Positions 1-8,968 of a DNA stretch of 64,000 nt are shown piece by piece. Source of the DNA: Cylindrospermum sp. FACHB-282 (lineage in GTDB: Bacteria > Cyanobacteriota > Cyanobacteriia > Cyanobacteriales > Nostocaceae); NCBI RefSeq assembly GCF_014697195.1, contig NZ_JACJRJ010000011.1, positions 62,001 to 126,000 on the forward strand. Reading direction: 5' to 3'. Position numbers and translations under genes: made by a program. The number at the start of each line of letters is the position of its first letter. Within the stretch, counting starts at the first letter, position 1. A model generated the notes under the pieces. It saw only the letters and a list, made by a program, of their open reading frames with translations, had not been told where the DNA came from and made no database searches.

Positions 1-417
1 CCCAAATGCTCCATGACTAGAAGTGTGGCTATCTCCACAGGCGATGGTCATTCCTGGTTGGGTAAGTCCCAATTCGGGGGCGATGACGTGTACTATACCC
101 TGATTGCCTGAACCAATGTTATAAAAGGTAATTTTATTTTCTTGACAACTGTTTTCTAGAGCCTGGATCATTTCCTCTGCCAAGCTATCGACAAAGGGAC
201 GTGCCTGGTTCTCTGTGGGCACTATATGATCTACTGTGGCTACAGTCCGCTCTGGGAAAAGTACTTTTAGATTGCGCTCCCGGAGCATGGCAAAGGCTTG
301 GGGACTGGTAACTTCATGAATAAGATGTAGCCCGATAAATAGTTGTGTCAGCCCTGATGGAAGTGTACCAACGGTGTGTAAGTCCCAAACTTTATCAAAC
401 AGGGTACCTTTGCTCAT
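1..417 (-). CDS. leuC: 3-isopropylmalate dehydratase large subunit, N-terminal part
   Basis: This is the N-terminal 139 residues of the aconitase-family subunit that isomerises 2-isopropylmalate to 3-isopropylmalate in leucine synthesis. The frame runs off the left edge, so only the start of the gene is present. The protein begins [11 protein letters not shown] and contains the family motifs PTENQ and [13 protein letters not shown] near the edge. The latter belongs to the iron-sulfur cluster and substrate region of LeuC. The start ATG is at 415-417. The small subunit leuD would be expected further left. Identity rests on motif recognition and is secure. Confidence 0.93.
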   Translation of the reverse strand, partial: MSKGTLFDKVWDLHTVGTLPSGLTQLFIGLHLIHEVTSPQAFAMLRERNLKVLFPERTVATVDHIVPTENQARPFVDSLAEEMIQALENSCQENKITFYNIGSGNQGIVHVIAPELGLTQPGMTIACGDSHTSSHGAFG

Positions 418-577
418 ACGCCAAATCAATATTTAAGGAGTCGAATCTTTGATAATATCAAAGAATGTATTGTATTGGACAATTTATTAAAATCTTTTTC
501 GCCCGCCAAAACCAGTATATATAAATTTAGAGCAGACCAGAAGCTTGCTCTAAAACAATTAAACTTATTCACTTAAA

Positions 578-650
<73 letters not shown>

Positions 651-768
651 GTTTTTATCACTTATTTAATATAGCAAAGGATTGTGCGATCGCGCAAGTA
701 TTTTGGGAAAATATTTTTTCTCCTATACTAACTCAGTACTCTGCACTTAGGACTTAGGACTTAGTAGG

Positions 769-1335
769 ATGCCCTCTGGTAGAACCCATGATCGCATTAC
801 TTTGTATGCTCTGCCGGTGGTGGCGGGTGTGAGTTTCTGGCAGACTCGCAGTGGCAATATCACTTTGTTGGTTGCGGGGGGGTTTTTGTTTGGGGGGCTG
901 ATGTTTGGCCCTGATTTGGATATTTACTCTTTGCAATTTCAACGCTGGGGGTTTTTGCGCTGGATTTGGCTACCTTATCAAAAAAGCCTGCGCCATCGTT
1001 CTTTTTTATCCCACGGGCCAATTATTGGCACGATGCTGCGGGTTGTTTATCTGGGGAGTATTCTGGGAATTTTGGCGGTTGTTGGGGCTAAGTTGGGGAA
1101 TGTTACTTTTAATTGGGCGGATTTGGGGCGATCGCTTTTTCTTTATCATGGAGAATGTTTCGCCCTGTTTTTGGGGTTGGAATTTGGCGCTATGAGTCAT
1201 TCTCTGAGTGATTGGGGTAATTCGGCTTATAAGCGGGTGCGAAAACAAGGAATCCAAGCTTTGCTGCCAAGTGGCAAAATTAAGAAGCGTAAAGTTAAAA
1301 GTCGCAGTCGTCGTGCTACGGGAAAGCGGCAATAG
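769..1335 (+). CDS. DUF2227 family putative metal-binding membrane protein
   Basis: The 188-residue protein matches the cyanobacterial DUF2227 family, often labelled a putative metal-binding protein. Visible features are an N-terminal GRTHDR segment, the FGPDLD motif near residue 46, the H-R-x-x-x-S-H motif (RHRSFLSHGP) near residue 76, and a late SHSLSDW motif. These conserved His and Asp residues resemble the metal-site pattern of YdjM/LexA-binding-like integral membrane hydrolases. Three or so hydrophobic segments suggest a membrane location. The C-terminal tail is very basic. No pathway role is known to me. The gene ends just before a short Nostoc-type repeat and mazG. Confidence 0.8.
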   Translation: MPSGRTHDRITLYALPVVAGVSFWQTRSGNITLLVAGGFLFGGLMFGPDLDIYSLQFQRWGFLRWIWLPYQKSLRHRSFLSHGPIIGTMLRVVYLGSILGILAVVGAKLGNVTFNWADLGRSLFLYHGECFALFLGLEFGAMSHSLSDWGNSAYKRVRKQGIQALLPSGKIKKRKVKSRSRRATGKRQ

Positions 1336-1337
1336 TG

Positions 1338-1383
1338 CTTTAAGGCAGAGGAACGCTGAGGGAAACGCAGAGTAACGCAGAGG
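1338..1383. repeat. Dispersed GCAGAG-type repeat between DUF2227 gene and mazG
   Basis: The stretch is built from iterated GCAGAG/ACGCAGAG words. The same words occur on the opposite strand at 19344-19372, where they form the coding tail of the thioesterase gene. It resembles the small dispersed repeats typical of filamentous cyanobacteria. Here it occupies almost the whole gap before the mazG start. Confidence 0.5.
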
Positions 1384-1389
1384 TTTTTT

Positions 1390-2199
1390 ATGGACTCTCA
1401 TCAAAATCAGACATTAGGGGCATTGCAAGAGTTAATTGAGGTGGTGGCAAAATTGCGATCGCCTGATGGTGGTTGTCCTTGGGATTTGGCACAAACGCCC
1501 GAAACGCTGACGCCTTATGTGATTGAGGAAGCTTATGAGGTGGTAGATGCGATTAAGAGTGGTGATCAAAAGGCGATCGCAGAGGAGTTAGGTGATTTAC
1601 TATTACAAGTGGTACTGCAAGCCCAAATCGCCAGTGAATCTGGGCAGTTTTCTCTGAAAGAAGTTACTCAAGGCATTTCTCGAAAGTTGATTCGTCGTCA
1701 TCCCCATGTTTTTGGTGATGTGACGGTAGCGAGTATGGATGAGGTGCAGCAAAACTGGCAACAAATCAAAGCTGAAGAAAAGGGGGAAGCATCCCCAGAA
1801 GCGCAAAAACTCAGTGACAAACTCAGTCGTTATGGGCGTACTCTTCCCCCGTTAACAGCGGCGATGAAGATATCTCAAAAGGCTGCTGCTGCTGGTTTTG
1901 AATGGCAAAATATTGATGAGGTATGGGCAAAGTTTCATGAGGAATTGGGGGAGTTCCAACAGGCTTTAGCTGAAGAAACCCCAGCACGACAACAAGCTGA
2001 ATTAGGGGATTTGCTATTTGCGATTATTCAGTTAGCCCGTTGGACTAATCTTGAACCAAGCGCGGCTTTACAGGGCACAAGTCAGCGTTTTATCCAACGG
2101 TTACAAAAAATGGAGGCAGTTGTTAACCGCCCCTTTTCTGAGTACAGCTTGGAGGAATTAGATGCTCTGTGGCAACAAGCAAAGGCTCAACTTGCTTGA
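1390..2199 (+). CDS. mazG: Nucleoside triphosphate pyrophosphohydrolase MazG
   Basis: MazG hydrolyses (d)NTPs to the monophosphates and pyrophosphate, a house-cleaning role. At 269 residues the protein has the two-repeat full length of the family. The first MazG domain shows CPWDLAQTPETLTPYVIEEA with the E-E-x-x-E pattern at about residues 43-48, then EELGDLLLQV (E-x-x-D metal-binding). The second domain repeats this as EELGEFQQAL and ELGDLLFAI near residues 180-215. Both metal-binding E-x-x-E and E-x-x-D pairs are intact. The ATG at 1390 directly follows a repeat-filled spacer. Confidence 0.95.
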   Translation: MDSHQNQTLGALQELIEVVAKLRSPDGGCPWDLAQTPETLTPYVIEEAYEVVDAIKSGDQKAIAEELGDLLLQVVLQAQIASESGQFSLKEVTQGISRKLIRRHPHVFGDVTVASMDEVQQNWQQIKAEEKGEASPEAQKLSDKLSRYGRTLPPLTAAMKISQKAAAAGFEWQNIDEVWAKFHEELGEFQQALAEETPARQQAELGDLLFAIIQLARWTNLEPSAALQGTSQRFIQRLQKMEAVVNRPFSEYSLEELDALWQQAKAQLA

Positions 2200-2243
2200 T
2201 GAAAATCAGGTAAATTAGGAACTGGAGACTGGGTAATAGTTTT

Positions 2244-2360
2244 TACCAATTACCAATTACCAATTACCAATTACCAATTACCAATTACCAATTACCAATT
2301 ACCAATTACCAATTACCAATTACCAATTACCCATTACCCATTACCCATTACCCATTACCG
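2244..2360. repeat. Heptanucleotide tandem repeat (STRR), TACCAAT then TACCCAT
   Basis: About sixteen uninterrupted copies of a 7-bp unit fill the gap between mazG and the channel gene. Roughly the first thirteen read TACCAAT and the last few TACCCAT. Heptamer short tandemly repeated repetitive sequences are a known hallmark of Nostoc-type genomes. The switch of one base between blocks suggests homogenisation within blocks. The two flanking genes converge on it. Confidence 0.95.
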
Positions 2361-2374
2361 CCCATTGACAAAAT

Positions 2375-3631
2375 TCAAGACTCTTTAGACTTAAACCACT
2401 TCTCATAGAGGGTTTGATAAGTGCCATTTTCTCTGAGACTCAGCAATGCACTATTGATTTGTTTGCGGTAGGGGCTGTTATTAGGTAGGACAATGCCATA
2501 ACTTTCTTCACGGAAGATGCTGCCAACAACTTCTACTTTTCCTTTGCCTTCATTGGCGGCATAAAAGAGGATCACGGGAGCGTCGAATACTACAGCATCG
2601 GCTTTTTTTTGCAACAAAGCATTATAAGCTTGCTCAATTTTGGGGACTTCTAAGACGGAAATTTTATTTTCTCGCAGGTATATTGCCGCTGTGCTGCCAG
2701 ATGTTGTGGCCACTATTTTGCCGGGGAGATCGCTGATACTTTTGATATCTCCCTGAAGCTGCTGCACGGTTAGGGAAGTGGTAGCGATCGCTGTAAAGTA
2801 GGTGACGAAGAGAACTCCGATAAACATCCAGATAATCGCTATTAGCCTACCAAGTGGGCCTTTGGGCATTTCGTCGGCTTGGGTGGCTAATGTTGCAGCT
2901 GCCCACCAATAAGCTTTAAAAATGCCAGGAAAGTATTCTTTAGCAATCATTCCGTCTTCGTGTCGGCGCTCAAACCACCAAATGATGTGGGCGGAAATGA
3001 CAATTAGCACCAAAGCAACCACAATTAGCTGCAAGAAGGCGGCTGAGAAAAATATTTGTAAAATATTGGGGACACCACCGCTGTTTGCTTCTGGGTTTCG
3101 CACTAGAATCTGAAGTCCGGCTGCAAACATTGGTAAGGAGAAATCAAAATTCTGCTGTCGTTCGGCTGTAATGGAAATGGCAGAAATCCCCAAGTTAGCT
3201 GTGCCGTTTTTTACGGCTGAGAGTAAATCGACTACGGTTGGATATTCAATAAACTTAGACTGCAAACCTAGCTGTTTGGTGATGCTGCGCCAAAGATCGA
3301 TACTGAATCCCGATAGCTCTCCTTTTTGATCAAAGACAAAGGGTGGTATGGCCCGTGTTGCTACTAGTAAGGGTTGTGTAGGTTGGGGTGTTTGGGCGAG
3401 TACTGGATGCCCTACCAGCAATAGCACCAGCAGTCCGGCTCCTAATCCTAGGCAAATATGCGGTATTAGGGAATGGCTGTTTTTGTTTTTGCTGTGATGT
3501 CTGAAAAAGTAGGTAATAAATCTGTTCCACTTAGCCATGACTTGGCGAAATTTACTAGCGATCGCATTTACCATAATAATTTTTTTGGGGTTGCAAGCAA
3601 TACAATATCTGTAGTCGCTACCCCATAGCAA
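2375..3631 (-). CDS. Ionotropic glutamate receptor-like ligand-gated channel with a non-canonical pore
   Basis: The 418-residue protein has the prokaryotic iGluR layout. There is a signal or anchor segment at about residues 58-80, ligand lobe S1 from about 86-185, and a membrane helix at about 196-218. A pore-loop segment follows at about 240-256, a second helix at about 262-284, and lobe S2 to the end. The lobes resemble family-3 solute-binding proteins. The segment after the pore (SLTVQQL) matches the family. The expected K+ filter TVGYG is absent: the pore reads ATLATQADEMPKGPLGR. The first ATG at 3629-3631 is uncertain; Met20 or Met32 are alternatives. Ligand and ion selectivity cannot be read from sequence. 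Confidence 0.85.
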   Translation of the reverse strand: MLWGSDYRYCIACNPKKIIMVNAIASKFRQVMAKWNRFITYFFRHHSKNKNSHSLIPHICLGLGAGLLVLLLVGHPVLAQTPQPTQPLLVATRAIPPFVFDQKGELSGFSIDLWRSITKQLGLQSKFIEYPTVVDLLSAVKNGTANLGISAISITAERQQNFDFSLPMFAAGLQILVRNPEANSGGVPNILQIFFSAAFLQLIVVALVLIVISAHIIWWFERRHEDGMIAKEYFPGIFKAYWWAAATLATQADEMPKGPLGRLIAIIWMFIGVLFVTYFTAIATTSLTVQQLQGDIKSISDLPGKIVATTSGSTAAIYLRENKISVLEVPKIEQAYNALLQKKADAVVFDAPVILFYAANEGKGKVEVVGSIFREESYGIVLPNNSPYRKQINSALLSLRENGTYQTLYEKWFKSKES

Positions 3632-3735
3632 ATATCATATTTTTATCCCCCCTTGATTCCCTACAACAAGCAGAATCAGGGGGGATATTCGCTAGTTAAG
3701 TCTCAAAAAAGCGCCTGAACATTCCGCCAGTGGCT

Positions 3736-5205
3736 CTACAGTTTGATGGTCACAGTTTTGACTTCGGTGTATTGTTGCAGTCCATATTCGCCCAATTCCC
3801 GACCAATGCCAGACTGCTTAAACCCGCCAAAGGGTGCAGCGGCGTCAAATACATCGTAGCAATTAACCCAGACTGTACCAGCACGAAGGTTATTGGCGAT
3901 CGCGTATGCCTTGGTAATATCCTTAGTCCATACACCCGCTGCGAGTCCGTACATCGTGGCATTCCCTCGTTGAATTACCTCATCAATGTCTTTAAATTTG
4001 ATGATGCTCATCACAGGGCCGAAAATTTCCTCTTGGGCAATCTTCATCTCATCGCGGACATCGGCGAAAACTGTAGGTGCGATGAAGAAACCCTGTTCTC
4101 CCACTCGATTACCACCACAAAGCATCTGGGCACCATCTCGCATCCCAGACTCAATGTAACTCATCACTTTGTCAAATTGTTCTTTATCTACTTGGGGCCC
4201 TTGTTCTGTTTGCGGATCGAAGGGGTTGCCGACAATGCGCTGCTTGGCATTTTCTACAGTCCTGTCCACAAAATCGTCGTAGCATTTTTCTTCGACGAAT
4301 ACCCGCGAACCGGCACAACAGCACTGCCCTTGGTTCAGGAATAAGCCATTATAAGCACCTGCAATTGCTGCATCCATGTCAGCATCGGCAAAGATGATGT
4401 TGGGACTTTTGCCACCGAGCTCGAGAGTAATGCGCTTGAGGTTGCTCTTGGCAGCTGCTTCCATAATTAGATGCCCTACCTCTGTGGAACCGGTAAAGGC
4501 AACTTTGTCAATATCCATCTGGCGGGCGATCGCACTTCCCGCTGTTGGCCCATACCCTGATAAAATATTCACCACACCAGGGGGGAACCCAGCCTCAATA
4601 ATTAACTCACCCACTCGCAACGCCGATAAAGGCGTCTGTTCAGCGGTTTTGAGAACCACAGTATTGCCAGTTGCCAAAGCCGGGGCTAATTTCCAGGCTT
4701 GCATCAATAACGGAAAATTCCAAGGTATAATCTGACCTACCACACCCACAGGCTCATGGCGAGTGTAGCAGAAGTACGACCCGCTAATTGGGATCGTTTT
4801 ACCTTGGACTTTGTCAGCCCAACCAGCATAATAACGGTAGCAGGCAATTACTAATTCTAAGTCGTCCAAAGACTCTTGTAGTGGCTTGCCATTATCTAAA
4901 GTTTCCAACCGTGCCAACTCATCAGTATTTTGCTCAATTAGATCAGCTAGTTTGTAGAGTAACTCACCGCGATCGGTGGCTGACATCTTTCTCCATTCCC
5001 CACTCTTAAAGGCATTACGGGCTGCTTGTACTGCGTTATCTACATCCGGGGCGTCTGCTTCTGCCACGGAGCAGATTACTTCACCGGTAGCAGGGTTGAT
5101 GGTTTCAAATCGTCGCCTGCTGACACTTTCTACCCACTCATTGTTAATTAGCAGCTGAGTTGGGCCGATTTTTACCTGTTGTTCTGGTACTGTTGCTGTA
5201 ACCAT
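3736..5205 (-). CDS. NAD(P)-dependent aldehyde dehydrogenase
   Basis: The 489-residue protein is a full-length member of the ALDH1/ALDH2-like superfamily, oxidising aldehydes to acids. Visible motifs are IPWNFPLLM (cofactor binding), FTGSTEVG, the general-base motif ELGGKSP and the nucleophile motif [11 protein letters not shown] with the catalytic Cys. EEIFGPV and the C-terminal [14 protein letters not shown] follow. The protein closely resembles retinal- and apocarotenal-oxidising ALDHs of cyanobacteria, but substrate cannot be decided by eye. It is a single gene with an ATG start and a pyrimidine-rich leader, and converges on no partner. Confidence 0.93.
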   Translation of the reverse strand: MVTATVPEQQVKIGPTQLLINNEWVESVSRRRFETINPATGEVICSVAEADAPDVDNAVQAARNAFKSGEWRKMSATDRGELLYKLADLIEQNTDELARLETLDNGKPLQESLDDLELVIACYRYYAGWADKVQGKTIPISGSYFCYTRHEPVGVVGQIIPWNFPLLMQAWKLAPALATGNTVVLKTAEQTPLSALRVGELIIEAGFPPGVVNILSGYGPTAGSAIARQMDIDKVAFTGSTEVGHLIMEAAAKSNLKRITLELGGKSPNIIFADADMDAAIAGAYNGLFLNQGQCCCAGSRVFVEEKCYDDFVDRTVENAKQRIVGNPFDPQTEQGPQVDKEQFDKVMSYIESGMRDGAQMLCGGNRVGEQGFFIAPTVFADVRDEMKIAQEEIFGPVMSIIKFKDIDEVIQRGNATMYGLAAGVWTKDITKAYAIANNLRAGTVWVNCYDVFDAAAPFGGFKQSGIGRELGEYGLQQYTEVKTVTIKL

Positions 5206-5316
5206 CAGGTTCTCCTTAAGCTTTTTTAGGAAAAATTGCTTAAATCTATTAATTATGTTTCTTCAAATTCAACATCTCGGTGGGATTTGTTGATAAATTT
5301 TCACATCACGATTTAA

Positions 5317-6002
5317 TTACCATTCCCGCAGCCGGTTTAAAATATCGTCGATTCCTTGGTTCCCGGTGACACAAATAGCCTTGTCAAATTTGCTGAGGTT
5401 GTAGAGAATGCGATCGCTTAATTGTGGTGATTGTGAACCCATACCTTGATAAAAAACTAAAACCACACATTTGTCAGTTTTGAGCAAATCCCAATAGGTT
5501 TGAAGTTCCGTCATTGTCGTTGGTGTGCCATCTTCGCACTTGGGACAGCCAGCTTTGACGATTTCAGTATAAATTTTAGATGCTGGGTTATTGGGGTCAA
5601 TAAACTTGTTAGTGTCGATGCAGATGAGGTGGATGGATTGACTGAGTATGCGATCGCTATTAATGGCAGCTTGCAGGCGTTCTGCACTTCCTGCAATTCT
5701 CTTTCTGGCTGACTGCTACCAGATTCTTTTTGGCGCTGAGGCAGTTTTAAGGTTTTGCGTACCGTTGTCACAAGCTTGAGTAAATTGTCCTTCTTTGTGC
5801 CAACTTCAACGGTTCTAGCTATTTTTCCTGTCGATTTGGTTTCGTATCCTGTAACGCGCAGTTTATCAGCTTCCCACTGAACATAAAGCGGGGGTTTTGG
5901 TTGTAAGTTTTCTGGTTGCTGTTCAGACAGTTGCATTAAAGCTTCTACCAAAATCAGCGCATTCTCTAAAACCGATTCATCCCAACGAATATTCCTTGGC
6001 AT
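5317..6002 (-). pseudogene. Unknown-function gene broken by a frameshift
   Basis: Two frames together make one plausible protein. The first runs from 6002 (MPRNIRWDESV...) and stays convincing to about 5700, after which its translation turns into a Ser/Thr-rich tail ending at 5511. The second frame is open from a TAG near 5718, continues as RIAGSAERLQAAINSDRIL and KAGCPKCEDGTPTT, and ends at 5317. The join lies at about 5694-5708, where an AGAG dinucleotide run could be a 2-bp duplication. The intact product would be about 226 residues, with a CxxC pair in the C-terminal half. I do not recognise the family. A sequencing error or true pseudogenisation are both possible. Confidence 0.6.
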
Positions 6003-6162
6003 TTTATAAAGACAATCTTAAGAAACTAGCATTACCCAAACAGAGAAGTTTCCCCAAGCTGCAAACCTAAGTCATACAAGCATTATAGACATTGCGGGGG
6101 TAAGGTGTCTGGGGAAATACCCAAAAAAATAATTCACCTAGTTAAGCAAAAAGGTGAATCAA

Positions 6163-6414
6163 ATGTCAGCTAAAAAATCTACTTCCCGCCTCAATCAAAA
6201 ATTAATCGTTGTGTTGCTAAGTTTGAAAATTCTACTGGCTGGTATCGAAGCTACAGAACGCATTCAACAAGGTGACTCGGTGACAGAAACGCTGATTTGG
6301 CTGATTAACCAGTGCATCCCGGTACTGCAACTTACTAGCCGCCGAGAGGAGGAAGAGAAAAAAGGCGATGGGTTGCGCCCAGGTGGAAGCGATCGCAATT
6401 CCACCAAAAAATAA
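6163..6414 (+). CDS. Small hypothetical protein
   Basis: This is an 83-residue protein with one moderately hydrophobic segment near residues 12-30 and a charged C-terminal tail rich in Glu and Lys. The ATG at 6163 is preferred over an in-frame GTG at 6154, because AAGG at 6151-6154 is then well placed as a ribosome-binding site. I do not recognise a family. A hairpin follows the stop directly, supporting a short single-gene transcript. Confidence 0.55.
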   Translation: MSAKKSTSRLNQKLIVVLLSLKILLAGIEATERIQQGDSVTETLIWLINQCIPVLQLTSRREEEEKKGDGLRPGGSDRNSTKK

Positions 6415-6419
6415 ACTCA

Positions 6420-6457
6420 TAGGATTTACTTCCTTTGGAAATTCATCCTAATTTTGG
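6420..6457 (+). terminator. Probable intrinsic terminator after the small ORF
   Basis: The arms TAGGAT (6420-6425) and ATCCTA (6445-6450) form a hairpin with an inner TTCC/GGAA pairing. It is followed by ATTTTGGGCTTTTTT, a T-rich run, directly downstream of the stop at 6414. Confidence 0.5.
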
Positions 6458-6471
6458 GCTTTTTTAATGGT

Positions 6472-6535
6472 GTTTTGATGCGTCTCTTTACGCATCCTAC
6501 CCGTAGTTTTGATGCGTCTCTTTACGCATCCTACC
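6472..6535. repeat. Tandem direct repeat of a 30-bp hairpin unit
   Basis: Two identical 30-bp copies (6472-6501 and 6506-6535) are separated by 4 bp. Each contains the perfect stem GATGCGT/ACGCATC around loop CTCTTT. The unit looks like one of the small dispersed palindromic repeats of filamentous cyanobacteria. It does not overlap any convincing gene. Confidence 0.85.
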
Positions 6536-6599
6536 TGTAGGGTTGCTGCCCAGCACGGATTAAGATTTTCTATGAATAAAACAGAAATTCATATTCAGG

Positions 6600-6716
6600 A
6601 CTTACGCAAGTGTCACAAAAAATAAAATTTTTTTGCTTGTAGTAAGGGCTTCAGCCCTTATTTTGAGGACTAAAGTCCTCACTACAAACTTAAAATAATA
6701 TGCCAGTTGCGTAAGT
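6600..6716. mobile_element. MITE-like element with nested inverted repeats
   Basis: The 117-bp unit has 10-bp terminal inverted repeats, ACTTACGCAA at 6600-6609 and its complement at 6707-6716. Inside is a second inverted pair built on TTGTAGTRAGGRCTT, each half itself carrying a small palindrome (AAGGGCTTCAGCCCTT and GAGGACTAAAGTCCTC). Related inner arms recur at 11383-11404 and 22014-22120. No coding capacity is evident, so it would need a transposase supplied in trans. Target-site duplications are not obvious. Confidence 0.6.
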
Positions 6717-6822
6717 TCTAATATTGTCCAGTTGAGGATTACCCAAAAAAAAAGAGGCAGTTGCAAACCACCCCCTAACAAATCACATTTGGAAAAATTA
6801 GAAATGGTTTGACAGCAGACTA

Positions 6823-8817
6823 TCAGCTGCTCAAATAAATCGTCAAAACCATTCCTAAAATAATCGAGCCACCACCAAGGATAAATGACCAAAAGCGATG
6901 ATAACTGTTGACAGTGGTGCCGTTTTCACTTTCAAGTTGGATTAAATCCATCCAAGGTGCAACCCCGCGACGGAACCAACCCACAGCCCCAACCTGTTGA
7001 CCAATTAAACTCTGCACTCGCTTCATGCCAAATAGGAAGTTACCTAGGGGGCCAAAGCGTGAGGCGTAATGTAAATAAAGCATTCCGCTGGGGTCTTGAA
7101 TTTTCAAGTCGGAACCAAACTTATAACCGGAGTCACCACGACCAATCAGTTGCCCTTCTAGTTTTGCAGGTTGTCCACGCAAGGGACTGGCATAGGGGTC
7201 TGACATCAAGGTGAGAATGTCAGTTGCTGGTGCTTGCATATAGTTGGGGAACATGACAAAGGCTTTGATAAGAATTCCTATTCCTAAGCCGATGAATGGC
7301 GCACCAAAAATCAAACCGGAAGTGGGGGAAGCTGACCAGAGAAACACACCAACAACCAAGCCAGCGAAGAAACCGATGGTTTCGGCACCATACAGCACAA
7401 CATCTAACAAGAAGTTGCCATAAAGCTTAGTCTTATTCAGAGTTTTGCCTTCACCCATGACTCGCCCCATATCAAATTCAGTCGCTAAACCGAGTTGTTC
7501 GGAGTATGTGCTGAGGGCACGAACTCGTTTACCAGTCAGGGGATGGGTGGAATTTAACTCCATCCACCAGCCCCAAGGGTTAAACATATCCCACAAAAAG
7601 ACGCGACCAATTTTTTGCGGGTCGGAGGCTATGCGGTAAGCTGTACCGGTGGAAGCCGCGGCTTTATGGTCATAGATGCCCAAGGCGCGGGTGCCTTCTA
7701 TCAAACGGCTGGGTTCTTTTGTCCGGGAACCTTCTTCTAAAATTCCGTAGGCAATTTTCACTAAAGCGCGGGATAGTGCATTGGGGTTGCCTGTGCTTTC
7801 TGCGGCAAAGTGGTCTGCAAAGTATTCTCTGGTGCGGGAGAGGTACAGTAGCAGATAAGTGCCAATGATGTAAAACACATAGGCAACTAAACTAGCAGTT
7901 TGCAAAGCATCTTTAACTTTGTTATCGCCACCGCCACGCCCAAATCTGCTAGCTGTGCTGTAAATCAGGTAGCATATTTGCACTAAGGTAGAAGCCGCTG
8001 TCATGACTGCAAAGTCCCAATGGACGATGTGCCCTAGTTCGTGGGCGTAGACGGTAGCGATTTCATCATCGTCTAGATAGGTAAAAAGTCCTTGGCTGAC
8101 GACTAATCGAGCGCTGTTAGGTAATGAGCCATAGGTAAAAGCTGTGGGGTTTTGGTCGTCTATGATTCCCAGTCGGGGGATTTTTAGGTTTTTCTGCTGA
8201 CAGATGTTGCGAAGAATTCTTGCTGTTTCTGGACTGAGGGCTTCAACTTCTGCCAAGTCTACCCAACGGGTTTGGTAAAGCCAACGTTGGCTTAAGTCCA
8301 TGAGGAAGGGGGAGAGGAAAAAGGAAGCTAAACTGAAAATTAGGGTGATGGCGATCGCGATCGCTAATCCGGTCAGTGGATCGTTACTATCAAAAATCAA
8401 TACTAGGCTCAAACCTAAAACGAACACCATGCCAAACATTAAGGCAATGGTGACACCAGAGGCTAAGGCTAAACTTCCACCTACACCCCCCATTGCTAAT
8501 GCCACACCAGTTGTAGCAGCACGTCCAGCTTTTTGGAAGGCGCTAGACTGGGTTGGAGCTTGTTGAGGTAAGGATTTGCCTGCCTGTTCTGCCCAACTGC
8601 GAATCTGTGGGTTTTCGCTGTTGATTAACTTTTGCCACAGGCTGGTGGCTTTTTCGATTTCACCCGTTCCCTGATAGGCTTTCATTAACCACATCTGCGC
8701 TGTCAGGTAATCTGGAAAATTATGATCAACACAATTCCGGCAGAATTGCTCCAGTAATTGCACTGCTTCTTGATAGCGCCCTTGTTGAAATGCATCTAAC
8801 CCAGATTGCAATGACAT
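6823..8817 (-). CDS. M48-family zinc metalloprotease with N-terminal TPR region and membrane helices
   Basis: The 664-residue protein begins with a TPR-like region (residues about 1-95), then two or three membrane helices (about 105-180). The HtpX/Ste24-type protease domain follows. The zinc site HELGH is at residues 259-263, with the third ligand in REYFADH (Glu331). More helices follow near 460-525, and a C-terminal soluble segment with a final membrane span ends the chain. M48 proteases of this kind act in membrane-protein quality control. The gene stands alone, and convergent repeats lie downstream. Substrate and regulation are not visible. Confidence 0.88.
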   Translation of the reverse strand: MSLQSGLDAFQQGRYQEAVQLLEQFCRNCVDHNFPDYLTAQMWLMKAYQGTGEIEKATSLWQKLINSENPQIRSWAEQAGKSLPQQAPTQSSAFQKAGRAATTGVALAMGGVGGSLALASGVTIALMFGMVFVLGLSLVLIFDSNDPLTGLAIAIAITLIFSLASFFLSPFLMDLSQRWLYQTRWVDLAEVEALSPETARILRNICQQKNLKIPRLGIIDDQNPTAFTYGSLPNSARLVVSQGLFTYLDDDEIATVYAHELGHIVHWDFAVMTAASTLVQICYLIYSTASRFGRGGGDNKVKDALQTASLVAYVFYIIGTYLLLYLSRTREYFADHFAAESTGNPNALSRALVKIAYGILEEGSRTKEPSRLIEGTRALGIYDHKAAASTGTAYRIASDPQKIGRVFLWDMFNPWGWWMELNSTHPLTGKRVRALSTYSEQLGLATEFDMGRVMGEGKTLNKTKLYGNFLLDVVLYGAETIGFFAGLVVGVFLWSASPTSGLIFGAPFIGLGIGILIKAFVMFPNYMQAPATDILTLMSDPYASPLRGQPAKLEGQLIGRGDSGYKFGSDLKIQDPSGMLYLHYASRFGPLGNFLFGMKRVQSLIGQQVGAVGWFRRGVAPWMDLIQLESENGTTVNSYHRFWSFILGGGSIILGMVLTIYLSS

Positions 8818-8968
8818 ATAATCTCACAACCATTGGAGTGATATTTGATCCATGAATACTCAATAGATCCAGTATTCGTCATCACTTTTTCGTAAAAGTT
8901 TAATAAATCGGACTATTGATAGGATAGAGAGTAAAGATATTCGGCATACTTTAAAGTTATTTTGTGCT

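Noticed and set aside
2244-2360. CRISPR array
   Set aside because: The repeat unit is 7 bp in direct tandem with no spacers. This is a heptanucleotide STRR, not a CRISPR.
3736-4344. Plus-strand 204-residue open frame inside the aldehyde dehydrogenase gene
   Set aside because: It is antisense to strongly conserved ALDH motifs and is a shadow of that gene.
6602-6892. Minus-strand 96-residue open frame over the repeat element
   Set aside because: It runs antisense through the nested inverted repeats and into the C-terminus of the M48 protease gene in another frame. The product is not protein-like.
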